Assembly (NCBI GenBank): GCA_041395625.1
Contig: JAWLAE010000002.1
Span: forward strand, 1,116,001-1,180,000
DNA: 64,000 bases
Reading direction: 5' to 3'
From: CADEED01 sp041395625
Lineage (GTDB): Bacteria; Pseudomonadota; Gammaproteobacteria; Steroidobacterales; Steroidobacteraceae
Shown: piece after piece, positions 34,411-42,838 of the stretch
How the letters are laid out: each line of letters starts with the position of its first letter
Numbering within the stretch: the stretch's first letter is position 1
Translations under genes and position numbers: made by a program
Notes under the pieces: generated by a model
The model's input: the letters and a program-made list of their open reading frames with translations, nothing else
Databases searched by the model: none
Told to the model about the DNA's origin: nothing

Positions 34411-35472
34411 CTATTCTGCCGTCGCTGCTACCAGCTCCAGCAGGACGCCAGCCGGTGTGCGCACGGTCAGTGCCTGATAGGTACCCATCAGCGGTGTCGT
34501 CGTGGCGAGGGGCCCAGCGATGACCACACCGCCCGCGGCTCGCACCCGATCCCGTGTGGCAAGTATGTCGCGGACCGGGAAAGTCCACAGCACGAGACCA
34601 CGCGCCGGCGGCCGGATATTGGCATTGCGTGCACCCTTGTCGCCCAGATCGATCAGCGTCAACTGCCCGCTGGTCGTGCCGGGCGCGAACACCTGCACGA
34701 AGCGCACCACCGCGTCGGTCGGCAGACCGGCAGCGGCTAACAACTCCGGCTGGCGCAACTCCATGTCACGCTTCTTCTCCAGACCGAGGCCGTCGCGATA
34801 GAAGCGCAGCTCACGCTCCACGTCCTGCACGACGATGCCAGCATACGCGGGACCGCCGACTCCCACTGCCGGATCGAGCGGCGCGATCGGCGCGACATCC
34901 GCCGGCCGCGTGACACAGGGGATCAAGACGTTCTCCGGCGCGTGGAAATAGCGCTCCTGTACGGTGTAGTCGCCTGACTTGTCGGGCCGCGGCACGCTCA
35001 CCTCGAATGTCGCCGCCGGCACGATACCGGCGATTTGTGCAGCTGGCAGACAGGCGAAGCCGAGCGATGTGCCGCCATCCGCTTGCGCCGAATAGCTGCT
35101 GCGCACGGCGGTCGAATCGGCGGGCACCGTCAGAATCCTGAGCCGCGGCGCACCGGCGAGCCTGCGGTTCGCCAAGACCAACTGCGTGGCGGCCACTTCT
35201 TCCGAGACATTCCACAGCGCGGCTTCAGCGCGCAACGGCCCTGGCTGCACTGGCGGCAGGTCGAGCGGCTCGAGTCCAAACGCCGCATAGAACTCGCGTG
35301 CCGCAGCCGGGTCGCTCGTCAACAATGTCACGGTGTGCAACCCACCGGTCACGACCGGGTCGCTGTCAGCGGCCGGCGTGGACGGAGGTGTTGGTTCAGG
35401 CTCGGGCTTGGCACAAGCCAGTAGCAAGGCACCGGCCAGCAGAGCGACAGCGACAGCATATTTGGACAGCAT
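34411..35472 (-). CDS. VOC-domain lipoprotein
   Basis: The 353-residue protein begins with a lipoprotein signal (LLAGALLLAC, Cys20) followed by a Pro/Glu-rich linker. Two VOC modules follow: one near 40-170 (GLHTVTLLTSDPAAAREFYAAFGL) and one near 200-350 (YAGIVVQDVERELRFYRDGLGL, LVLWTFPVRDILATRDRVRAAGG, VRTPAGVLLELV). Only one of the four usual metal-ligand positions is obvious, so a binding rather than catalytic role is possible. A membrane-anchored VOC protein is unusual. It is convergent with gloA with no gap and divergent from the MFS gene. Confidence 0.75.
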   Translation of the reverse strand: MLSKYAVAVALLAGALLLACAKPEPEPTPPSTPAADSDPVVTGGLHTVTLLTSDPAAAREFYAAFGLEPLDLPPVQPGPLRAEAALWNVSEEVAATQLVLANRRLAGAPRLRILTVPADSTAVRSSYSAQADGGTSLGFACLPAAQIAGIVPAATFEVSVPRPDKSGDYTVQERYFHAPENVLIPCVTRPADVAPIAPLDPAVGVGGPAYAGIVVQDVERELRFYRDGLGLEKKRDMELRQPELLAAAGLPTDAVVRFVQVFAPGTTSGQLTLIDLGDKGARNANIRPPARGLVLWTFPVRDILATRDRVRAAGGVVIAGPLATTTPLMGTYQALTVRTPAGVLLELVAATAE

Positions 35473-35518
35473 GGACGTTACCCTAGCGATCACGCGTGCA
35501 TCATGCAACGATCGCCGG

Positions 35519-36862
35519 ATGAACGGACCAACGACGACAGCGCTCGCAGCTCCCTATCCCAAACCGGCGGTCGCCTGGTACGGCGTCAGCATGCTGATGA
35601 TCGCGTACATCATTTCCTTCATTGACCGGATCATCTTCGGTCTGTTAGTGGGTCCGATCCGCAAGGAATTCGCGATCAACGATACGGTTTTCTCGCTGCT
35701 GTACGGCTGGGGCTTCGCGTTCTTTTACACCTTCTTCGGCATTTTCATCGGCTGGGCAGCGGATCGCTACAGCCGTCGCAATCTCGTCGTTTGGGGTGTC
35801 GGACTGTGGAGCCTGATGACTGCAGCCTGCGGCATCGCCCAGAGCTTCTGGCAACTGGCGCTGGCGCGAATCGGCGTCGGCGTCGGCGAGGCCAGCCTGT
35901 CGCCAGCCACCTATTCGATGGCGGGCGACAGCTTTCCTGAGAAACAGCTCGGTCGGGCGTTGTCGGTGTATGTCATCGGGCTGCCCGTCGGTGTCGGTCT
36001 CGCGCTGATTATCGGCGGCCAGGTGATCGGTTATGTTGTCACCAATCCCTACTTCACACTGCCACTGATCGGTGCCGTGAAATCCTGGCAGGCCTGCTTT
36101 CTGTTAGTGGGCCTGCCCGGCGTGCTGTTCGCCTTCTGGCTGCTCACCATCAAGGAACCCGTGCGGCGCAAAGCAACGCCGGTGTCCGGCAAGTCTGCAT
36201 TCGGCGAGATTCTGGACACGCTGAGATACATGCTGGGCCACTGGCGCGCCTACGCAGGCCTGGTGCTCGGCTTTTCAGTGTTGGGCATGATCATGAACGT
36301 GTTTCAGATCTGGGGTGTGCAATACTTCGTGCGTCTGCACGGCTACTCACTGCCGGACGCGAGCCTGAACGTCGGACTCGTCATCGGCGTATTCGGCACG
36401 ATCGGCATCCTCACTGGCGGCTGGCTGGCGGATCGCATGCGCTCGGCCGGCCGGCTGGACGCGACGATGCGCGTCGGCTTGCTCGCTGCGGCCGTCATGA
36501 TTCCGTTCGCCGCCACCGCCACGTTGATGCCCGATCCGCGCGTTGGGCTGTTGCTGATGTTACCGATCGGCTTCTTTACGAGCTTCGCCTTCGGCGCTGG
36601 CGGCGCCGCCGTCGTGGTGCTGACGCCGTCCCACATGCGCGCTCAGGCGTCGGCCGTGTACCTGTTCTTCGTCAACATGATCGGGATTGGTCTCGCGCCC
36701 TTTCTCACCGCCTGGTTCACCGACCACGTGTTCGGCAGCGACCTTGCCGTCGGCAAGTCGGCGGCCATCGTCGCGGGCGGCGCTGCAATCGGCGCCACTT
36801 TGCTGTTTATCTGGGGACTGCCGCACTATCGCCGCCAGGTTGCTGCGCAAGAGCATTCCTGA
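35519..36862 (+). CDS. MFS transporter
   Basis: The 447-residue carrier has twelve hydrophobic segments, with GWAADRYSRRNLVVWG between helices 2 and 3, and WLADRMRSAGRLD between helices 8 and 9, the two copies of the MFS loop motif. ARIGVGVGEASLSPATYSMAGDSFPE is the spinster/hexuronate-like helix 4-5 segment. It is divergent from the VOC lipoprotein gene with 46 bases between starts, so the two may share control. The substrate is probably a small organic acid or lipid-like molecule, but this cannot be fixed. Confidence 0.9.
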   Translation: MNGPTTTALAAPYPKPAVAWYGVSMLMIAYIISFIDRIIFGLLVGPIRKEFAINDTVFSLLYGWGFAFFYTFFGIFIGWAADRYSRRNLVVWGVGLWSLMTAACGIAQSFWQLALARIGVGVGEASLSPATYSMAGDSFPEKQLGRALSVYVIGLPVGVGLALIIGGQVIGYVVTNPYFTLPLIGAVKSWQACFLLVGLPGVLFAFWLLTIKEPVRRKATPVSGKSAFGEILDTLRYMLGHWRAYAGLVLGFSVLGMIMNVFQIWGVQYFVRLHGYSLPDASLNVGLVIGVFGTIGILTGGWLADRMRSAGRLDATMRVGLLAAAVMIPFAATATLMPDPRVGLLLMLPIGFFTSFAFGAGGAAVVVLTPSHMRAQASAVYLFFVNMIGIGLAPFLTAWFTDHVFGSDLAVGKSAAIVAGGAAIGATLLFIWGLPHYRRQVAAQEHS

Positions 36863-36896
36863 GCCGCGCGGAGCGGCGCGCAGGTATGCTTGCAAT

Positions 36897-37265
36897 ATGT
36901 ATTCACTAGCCGTCCTGGACGGCGTACCAGCGCTCGCACGGCTGCCTTCTTGGCTAGCAGTCCTCACCCTGGTTGGCTGCGCTGTACGTCAGCCAGACAC
37001 TGCGGCAATCTGTGTCCCCGTGATCGTGGAACTGACCAGCCCCGTGGCGCATAAGCCTGCCGTCGCTGAAATCGCGCGCCGTACCGGCGTGCCGCTCACG
37101 GCGGGCAGCGCGATCAGCGCACTGTCTGTGGCGGTTGCGGTCGGCCCACTGTCGTCGGGCATGACCTGCGACTCGGCCATGACTCGGCTGCGCGCCGATC
37201 GCGCCATCCGTTCGATCTCCGCAGACGTCCGCCGGCGGGCTCAACCGGCGGCGCGGCCAGAATGA
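36897..37265 (+). CDS. small lipoprotein, possible stand-alone inhibitor-I9-like partner of the subtilase
   Basis: The 122-residue protein starts at 36897 (MYSLAVLDGV). A hydrophobic segment ends in the lipobox LVGC (Cys28). The remaining 94 residues have the layout of a subtilisin propeptide: a first strand CVPVIVELTS, a helix AVAEIARRTGVPL, a strand SALSVAVAVGP, a second helix with AMTRLRADRAIRSIS, and a last strand ADVRRRAQ. The similarity to I9 domains is in spacing and in the LRADxAI pattern, not in strong identity. Its stop overlaps the subtilase start (ATGA), so the two are coupled. An inhibitor or folding-helper role is inferred. Confidence 0.5.
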   Translation: MYSLAVLDGVPALARLPSWLAVLTLVGCAVRQPDTAAICVPVIVELTSPVAHKPAVAEIARRTGVPLTAGSAISALSVAVAVGPLSSGMTCDSAMTRLRADRAIRSISADVRRRAQPAARPE

Positions 37266-39373
37266 ATATCAGGCTGCTCTTATTGTTAGCTGCGACCGCC
37301 ACCAGCAGCAGCTTGTACGCTGCAGATGGCAATGGCGGCGAAGCCACCGTGACAACGCCATACGGCTTCATCGTGCAGTATCGCGATACCCTGGATCCGC
37401 CATCTGCTCGATCCAAAGCGCGGGCGGACGACCTGGCGATCCGGGTGCACACCAAACTACGCGCTACCCGCGCGATCGGGCCCCGACTGCAAGCGATCGA
37501 TTTGGTCCCGGACGATACCAGCCGCTCCGCAACCGACGTGCTGCGGGAGCTGCGGCTCGACCCACGAGTCGAATATGTAGTGATGGACGAGCGCCGCCAG
37601 CCACAGGCGCTGCCTAACGACCCGCTGTTCGTCAACCAATGGTATCTGCAAGCGGATCAGCCGGCGGCGATCAATGCGGCGGGAGCCTGGAACATCACGA
37701 CCGGCGAGTCCGATGTGGTGGTGGCAGTGCTCGACACGGGCATCCGCTACGACCATCCGGATCTGGGGCGCACGGAGAACGGTGGCCGAATGTTGCCAGG
37801 CTATGATTTCGTGTCGGGCGAATCGAACGGCGGCTTTTTGGTCGCGAACGACAATAGCGGCCGTGACCCCGATCCGTCCGATCCTGGCGACTGGATCACC
37901 AGCGCCGACAAAAACCTGCCGCTGTTCGCCAATTGCGACACCAGCAACAGCTCTTGGCATGGCACGCGCGTCGCCGGCATGATCGCGGCCAGCACTAACA
38001 ACAGCGCCGGCATCGCGGGCGGCACCTGGGGAGCCCGCCTGCTGCCGGTGCGCGTGCTCGGCAAGTGCGGCGGGCGCGACTCGGACATTCTGGCGGGCAT
38101 GCGATGGGCGGCCGGTTTGCCGGTGCCGGGCGTGCCTGACAATCCCCATCCGGCCAAGGTTCTCAATCTCAGCCTCGGTTCAAGCGGCTCCTGTTCGGCC
38201 GCGTACGCACAACTGTTGTCGGAATTGAATGGCCGCGGGGTTCTGGTGGTAACTTCAGCCGGCAACGACGGTGGCGAGGCGTCCGTGCCGGCAAACTGCC
38301 CGGGCGTGGTAGCTGTGGCAGGTCTGCGTCACGTCGGAACGAAAGTCGGCTTCAGCAATCTGGGTGCCGCCATCACACTCGGCGCGCCCGGCGGCAATTG
38401 CGTCAATACGGGTGGACAAGCGTGTCTGTTCTCGCTCGACACCACCTCCAATTCCGGCACGACCGGACCTGGCACGGACTTCTACACCGATCAGTTCCGC
38501 CCGAATTTCGGCACCAGTTTCGCGGCGCCCATTGTGAGCTCGATCGCGGCGCTGATGGCATCGGTCAATCGCAATCTCGGTACCGTGCAGCTTCGGGCGC
38601 GACTGCGCGAAGGCGCGACGCCCTACCCAACTGCCAATACGGGCGTACCGCTGTGCGTCGCGCCCAGTGACAGTCCCACGCCGCAAATCAGTGAATGCGC
38701 CTGTACGACCGAGGTGTGTGGTGCCGGCATGGCCAATGCTTTGGGTGCAGTCCGCGCGGCGCAGCGCCCAGTCGTGGCGATCGCTGCGCCACTAACGACC
38801 AGCCCTGGTCAGGACGTTGTACTCGATGCCCGTGACAGCGGCGCGGCCTGCGGTCGCAGAGTGGTGGGATACGCCTGGACGGTCGTTAGCCCCACGCAAG
38901 ATGCGCCCGGCATCGTCGGCGCCAACACAGCCACGGCCGCGGTCACGGCACCGACGGACGGCTCACTGGTGCTGCGACTGACGATCACCGACGATCAGGG
39001 GCTCGAGGACTCCGCCACCGTGAACGTCGGCGCTGGATTCGTATCGTCCGCGGCGCCGATGGCGGCCAATACGGGTGTGTGTCCTGCCGTGGTGTCGCCC
39101 GCCCCTGCGCCGACCCCAACGCCGACTCCGACTCCGACTCCGACGCCCACACCTACTCCAACACCTACGCCGGCGCCGGCACCCGCGCCGTCGTCCTCAA
39201 GCGGCGGCGGGGGCGGCAGCCTGGAATGGTTGACGCTCGCGCTGCTCGCGTCGCGGCTGCGGCGCGCACATCGCACCGGTCAATCGAGCGCGCGCAGCGT
39301 TTTCTTCAGTACTTTCCCGCCGACATTGCGCGGCAGCGCAGCGATGAACCGCAGCTCGCGCGGCACTTTGTAG
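37262..39373 (+). CDS. secreted subtilisin-like serine protease (S8) with C-terminal GlyGly-CTERM-like sorting tail
   Basis: The 703-residue preproprotease has a signal peptide (1-21), its own I9 propeptide (about 30-115, ending LRLDPRVEYVVMDE), and an S8 domain with Asp158 (VLDTGIRYD), His233 (SWHGTRVAG), Asn in SAGNDGG and Ser419 (GTSFAAP). A PKD-like domain (about 500-595) follows, then a Pro-Thr repeat linker and GGGGGS (648-653) before a hydrophobic segment and RLRR. Gly run, helix and Arg cluster fit GlyGly-CTERM, processed by rhombosortase after type II secretion. About 35 residues continue past the Arg cluster and overlap the convergent gene by 94 bases, which is odd. Confidence 0.9.
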   Translation: MNIRLLLLLAATATSSSLYAADGNGGEATVTTPYGFIVQYRDTLDPPSARSKARADDLAIRVHTKLRATRAIGPRLQAIDLVPDDTSRSATDVLRELRLDPRVEYVVMDERRQPQALPNDPLFVNQWYLQADQPAAINAAGAWNITTGESDVVVAVLDTGIRYDHPDLGRTENGGRMLPGYDFVSGESNGGFLVANDNSGRDPDPSDPGDWITSADKNLPLFANCDTSNSSWHGTRVAGMIAASTNNSAGIAGGTWGARLLPVRVLGKCGGRDSDILAGMRWAAGLPVPGVPDNPHPAKVLNLSLGSSGSCSAAYAQLLSELNGRGVLVVTSAGNDGGEASVPANCPGVVAVAGLRHVGTKVGFSNLGAAITLGAPGGNCVNTGGQACLFSLDTTSNSGTTGPGTDFYTDQFRPNFGTSFAAPIVSSIAALMASVNRNLGTVQLRARLREGATPYPTANTGVPLCVAPSDSPTPQISECACTTEVCGAGMANALGAVRAAQRPVVAIAAPLTTSPGQDVVLDARDSGAACGRRVVGYAWTVVSPTQDAPGIVGANTATAAVTAPTDGSLVLRLTITDDQGLEDSATVNVGAGFVSSAAPMAANTGVCPAVVSPAPAPTPTPTPTPTPTPTPTPTPTPAPAPAPSSSSGGGGGSLEWLTLALLASRLRRAHRTGQSSARSVFFSTFPPTLRGSAAMNRSSRGTL
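39098..39190 (+). repeat. short tandem repeat encoding a Pro-Thr linker
   Basis: A run of CCGACN/CCNACN hexamers encodes alternating Thr-Pro, bounded by Ala-Pro pairs, between the PKD-like domain and the glycine run of the subtilase. Such linkers are flexible and their copy number can vary by slippage. Confidence 0.75.
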
Positions 39374-40824
39374 CCCGACAAGGTCTGCTTGCAGTAGGCA
39401 AACAGTTCGTCCGCATCGATCGAGACGCCGGGCCGGCGCACGACGAACGCCCGCAGGCGTTCACCCCAGCGCTCGTCGGGCACACCGATCACCGCAGCTT
39501 CCAGCACCGCTGGATGTCGATGCAGTACTTCCTCGATCTCACGCGGAAAGATGTTGATGCCACCAGAGATGACCATGTCTTTCTTGCGATCGACGATGTA
39601 GTAATACCCATCGCTATCGCGTCGCGCGAGGTCGCCGGCCGAGATCCAACCGTCACGCGTCACTGCCGCGGTATCTGCGGGGTTGTTCCAGTAACCCTCG
39701 AACAGAAAGGCAGAGCGCGAGTACAGCTCGCCCACCTCCCCTTCGGCCACCTCTGCACCCTGCTCGTCGAGCAGTCGCACCATGGTGGCGGCGAACGGGC
39801 GACCGACCGATTGGATCTTGCGCAGCTGATCCGCAGGGCGAATATTCGTGACGATCCCGGCCTCGGTCGAGCCGTAGCTTTCGTGCAGCAGACCCTCGCC
39901 CCAGTAAGCAATGATCTTTTCCTTCAAGGCCTGCGGCAACGCCGCCGCGTTGGAGATGATGGCACGCAGTGATGTGGCGGCGCGCCGATGACGTGCGAGC
40001 AACGCGGGCTCCAATGCGAAGATCGCCTGGAAGTGCGTCGGCACCATGAAGATGCCCGTGAACGGCTGGTGCGCCAGCTTCTCGAGGACTTGCGCTGGCT
40101 CGAACTTGCCTACCAACTCGACGTAGCCGCCGAAGTAGAGCGTCGCCATCGTGAACGCGAGCCCGGCGCCATGCGCCATCGGCGCCAATGACAGGAAGCG
40201 ATCGTCGGGGCCGTAGCAGCCATACTCCATCGCCATCGCATGGAAGGTAAGCACACGCGAACGATGCGAAATGAGGATGCCTTTGGGTTTGCCGGTGGTG
40301 CCCGAGCTATACACCAGCGTGAATGGCTGGGTCTCCTGCAGCGTTGGCAATCCAACCGATCCAGCGCCGGCTTCGCGCCACGCATCGAGCCCGCGCGGCC
40401 CGTCGGCACCGATGAACACGACCTGTTCAACGCTCGCAAACTGTGCGCCATCAACCACCGGCGCCAGACTCTCGTGCGCGAACAACACCCGCGCGCCGCA
40501 GTCGTTGCAGGCATCCGCCAGCTCCGCGGCGTTGGCGCGCGGGTTGAGCGTGGCCACGATCGCACCTGCATCCGACAGCCCCAGCATCAGCTCGGGGTAC
40601 TCCAGGCAGTTGGGCGACAGGATAGCGACGCGATCGCCAGGCTGCAGGTCGAACGCTGTGATGGCCCGCGCGGCAATCCGGCGGGCACGCCGGTCGAGCT
40701 CGCCATAGGTGAGCTCTGCCTCGCCGCAACGCAGGGCGACTTTCTGCGGCGTGCGGGCTGCCGAAGCATGCACGCCATCAGCCAACAACAACGGACGATA
40801 GAGCGAGCCCACGCGATCAGACAT
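39280..40824 (-). CDS. AMP-dependent acyl-CoA synthetase/ligase
   Basis: The 514-residue enzyme activates a carboxylic acid to its CoA thioester through an acyl-AMP. It has the P-loop YSSGTTGKPKG, the SYGSTEAG motif, the hinge YIVDRKKDMVISGG and the catalytic C-terminal lysine in PRNVGGKVLKKTL. Length is typical of medium/long-chain or aryl-CoA ligases. It lies 11 bases after the amidohydrolase gene in a minus-strand group of four that starts at 43650. Its 3' end overlaps the subtilase reading frame. Confidence 0.93.
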   Translation of the reverse strand: MSDRVGSLYRPLLLADGVHASAARTPQKVALRCGEAELTYGELDRRARRIAARAITAFDLQPGDRVAILSPNCLEYPELMLGLSDAGAIVATLNPRANAAELADACNDCGARVLFAHESLAPVVDGAQFASVEQVVFIGADGPRGLDAWREAGAGSVGLPTLQETQPFTLVYSSGTTGKPKGILISHRSRVLTFHAMAMEYGCYGPDDRFLSLAPMAHGAGLAFTMATLYFGGYVELVGKFEPAQVLEKLAHQPFTGIFMVPTHFQAIFALEPALLARHRRAATSLRAIISNAAALPQALKEKIIAYWGEGLLHESYGSTEAGIVTNIRPADQLRKIQSVGRPFAATMVRLLDEQGAEVAEGEVGELYSRSAFLFEGYWNNPADTAAVTRDGWISAGDLARRDSDGYYYIVDRKKDMVISGGINIFPREIEEVLHRHPAVLEAAVIGVPDERWGERLRAFVVRRPGVSIDADELFAYCKQTLSGYKVPRELRFIAALPRNVGGKVLKKTLRALD

Positions 40825-40835
40825 GGCGGGCTCGT

Positions 40836-41741
40836 CTAGTTGCGGCGCGTGGCCGCCATGCCGGCGTCGCGCTTCAATTTCTGGTACCCCGGCAGCTTGA
40901 ACACCCGCAAGGCGTTCTCCCGCAGCAGCATACGCTTGGCCACCGGGTCCATACCGAGCGCCTCGACCTCCGTGATGGCGCGCTCGGGATGGATCACCGG
41001 CCAGTCGGTGCCGAACATCACCTTCTCACGACCGTAGCTGTTGGCGTAGTGCACGTATTGCTTCGGCCAGTGGCGCGGCGCATAGGCATCCCCCGCCGTA
41101 TAGACGTTGGCGTGCTTCCAGCACATCGAGATCATGTTATCTGTCCAGGGCACGCCGATATGGATGCCGATCAGCGTCAGCTCCGGAAAATCGATCGCTA
41201 CCTGATCGAGCAGAATCGGGTCGGCCACCGTCGGCAGCCGACGCGCCGCCGAATAGATCAGGTTGTGCCCCACCTGCATCATGATCGGAATGCCGAGTTC
41301 GGCGCACTTGGTGTAGTACGGATAGTACTTCGCGTGGTTCGGCGGCAAGCCGAACCAATGCGGATAGAGATGCGCGCCGACGAAGCCGTACGCCTCCACC
41401 GCGTGCTGCAGTTCTTTCAGACCGCTCATGCCGCGAAACGGATCGACGCCCGCAAGTCCCGAAAAGCGATGCGGGTATTTCTTGCAGATCTTGTAGACGC
41501 GGTCGTACGGGAGTGCGAAGGAACCGCGTACATTGATATCCCCGGCGCGCACCGCAATCAGCAACGAGCGCTCGATGCCCGCGCGGTCCATCATCTTCAG
41601 GTATTGACTGATGGGCACACCGCCCCACAGCTTGCGATCCATGCGGATCTGACGTTTGAATTCGTCGTCGATGCCGGTCTGGCCCAGCCGCACGGCAGTC
41701 GGGTCGTAGACATTGCACACAATATCGATTGCACCAGTCAT
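40836..41741 (-). CDS. amidohydrolase-2 family protein lacking the N-terminal HxH metal motif
   Basis: The 301-residue TIM-barrel protein belongs to the ACMSD-like amidohydrolases: MMDRAGIERSLLIAV, SGLAGVDPF, GFVGAHLYPHWFG, ELTLIGIHIGVPW and VMFGTDWPVIHPE with the conserved Asp. The first strand, normally DxHxH, reads IDIVCNVYDP and has no histidine, so a standard metal centre is unlikely. Start 41741 (MTGAIDIV) has AGAGAAA upstream; a GTG at 41771 overlapping the preceding stop is an alternative. Ligase and FAH neighbours suggest catabolism of an aromatic or cyclic acid. Confidence 0.82.
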   Translation of the reverse strand: MTGAIDIVCNVYDPTAVRLGQTGIDDEFKRQIRMDRKLWGGVPISQYLKMMDRAGIERSLLIAVRAGDINVRGSFALPYDRVYKICKKYPHRFSGLAGVDPFRGMSGLKELQHAVEAYGFVGAHLYPHWFGLPPNHAKYYPYYTKCAELGIPIMMQVGHNLIYSAARRLPTVADPILLDQVAIDFPELTLIGIHIGVPWTDNMISMCWKHANVYTAGDAYAPRHWPKQYVHYANSYGREKVMFGTDWPVIHPERAITEVEALGMDPVAKRMLLRENALRVFKLPGYQKLKRDAGMAATRRN

Positions 41742-41767
41742 GGATTTCTCTGTTGTTCCTCGATCAT

Positions 41768-42838
41768 TCACGTCGCAGTTGGCGGTAGCAGTTGTTCGAT
41801 GGCCGCAACAGCGGTCTGCAGTCCATCGGACAATGACAGTCGAGCTGTCATCGCCACATTGTCGCGGGCGGCGTCGGCGTTACCATAGAGTAGCAGCGCA
41901 GCACGGACGATGGCGTCCGAATCGAGTGGCACGTCTACGGATATTCCTGCCTGCTGCAGTCGCTGCAGGCGCACGGCTTGATCCGGAGACAATGCAACCG
42001 CTACGCACGGCCGTTCGAGCGCCATCACTTGCAGCAATGTGTCAGCGCCATTGGTGAGTACGACCGCGGCACCGCGTATCAACGTCATAAGCTCGGTCAT
42101 CGGCAGCCGTTCTATCCGCCGCAGGCTAGCAGGCGTTTCCGACGCCGTAACCTGACCCCCACCTATCCACAGGACGGCCGGCACTCTGGCGGCGATCGTG
42201 CGCGCAGCCTGACTAATGATCCCCGCGGCATACGGCAGACTGCGATGCGCGGCGCCGCCACCGGGTGTGATCAACACGTACTGGCCAGCCGCGACGGCGT
42301 GAGTTGCGAAAACAGTCTGATCGGTTGCGCCAGCGGATGTGGGCAGCAAGACATCCAGATAGCGCACGCGCGGACCGCGCGAGATTCCCAGCTTGCATCG
42401 CTCCCAGACTGTGATTCGACCTGCCAGCAGCTCTGGGTAGGCAATCCAATGCTCGGCGACGAGACGCATCCACCGCCAGCGAAACGCGCGGCGGCGCTGG
42501 CGGGATCGGGAACTAACGTACACGACGCGTGCGCCAACTTCGCGCGCTACTTTGAGCTGCGACGTCCGGCCCGCATTGTCGAACACAACGATGTGCGGTC
42601 GAAAGTCGCGCAGGTACGCCGCCACAGCACGCGGCTGCATGGTCGGCGACGACGCTAACAGCTGGGTGCGAAACGGCACCGACTTGGCGTACGGCGCCTC
42701 GTGGCTCACCATGAAGCGGATATCGGCCTCCGGCCAGCGCTCGGCCACCGCAGCCGCAATTGCGAGCGCGCGCATGTATTCGCCCGTTCCACGCGCCGCC
42801 GATACCGGCAGGAACAGGAACCGGTACGCCGAACTCAC
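41768..42838 (-). CDS. glycosyltransferase-like protein (GT-B fold, MurG/PseG-like)
   Basis: The 356-residue protein begins with YRFLFLPVSAARGTGEYMRALAIAAAVAERWPEADIRFM, as in GT28-type proteins. It has a central SRSRQRRRAFRWRW basic stretch and a C-terminal domain with YVLITPGGGAAHRS, ELMTLIRGAAVVLTNGADTLLQVMALERPCVAV, matching the UDP-sugar site loop of MurG-type enzymes. A GTG start at 42838 overlaps the stop of the FAH gene (GTGA). Its acceptor is unknown, and its place between an FAH protein and an amidohydrolase is unexpected for a glycosyltransferase. Confidence 0.7.
   Translation of the reverse strand: MSSAYRFLFLPVSAARGTGEYMRALAIAAAVAERWPEADIRFMVSHEAPYAKSVPFRTQLLASSPTMQPRAVAAYLRDFRPHIVVFDNAGRTSQLKVAREVGARVVYVSSRSRQRRRAFRWRWMRLVAEHWIAYPELLAGRITVWERCKLGISRGPRVRYLDVLLPTSAGATDQTVFATHAVAAGQYVLITPGGGAAHRSLPYAAGIISQAARTIAARVPAVLWIGGGQVTASETPASLRRIERLPMTELMTLIRGAAVVLTNGADTLLQVMALERPCVAVALSPDQAVRLQRLQQAGISVDVPLDSDAIVRAALLLYGNADAARDNVAMTARLSLSDGLQTAVAAIEQLLPPTAT

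Noticed and set aside
39098..39190. Short tandem repeat as a CRISPR-like array
   Set aside because: It is a hexamer repeat in frame with the subtilase gene and encodes its Pro-Thr linker; there are no spacers.
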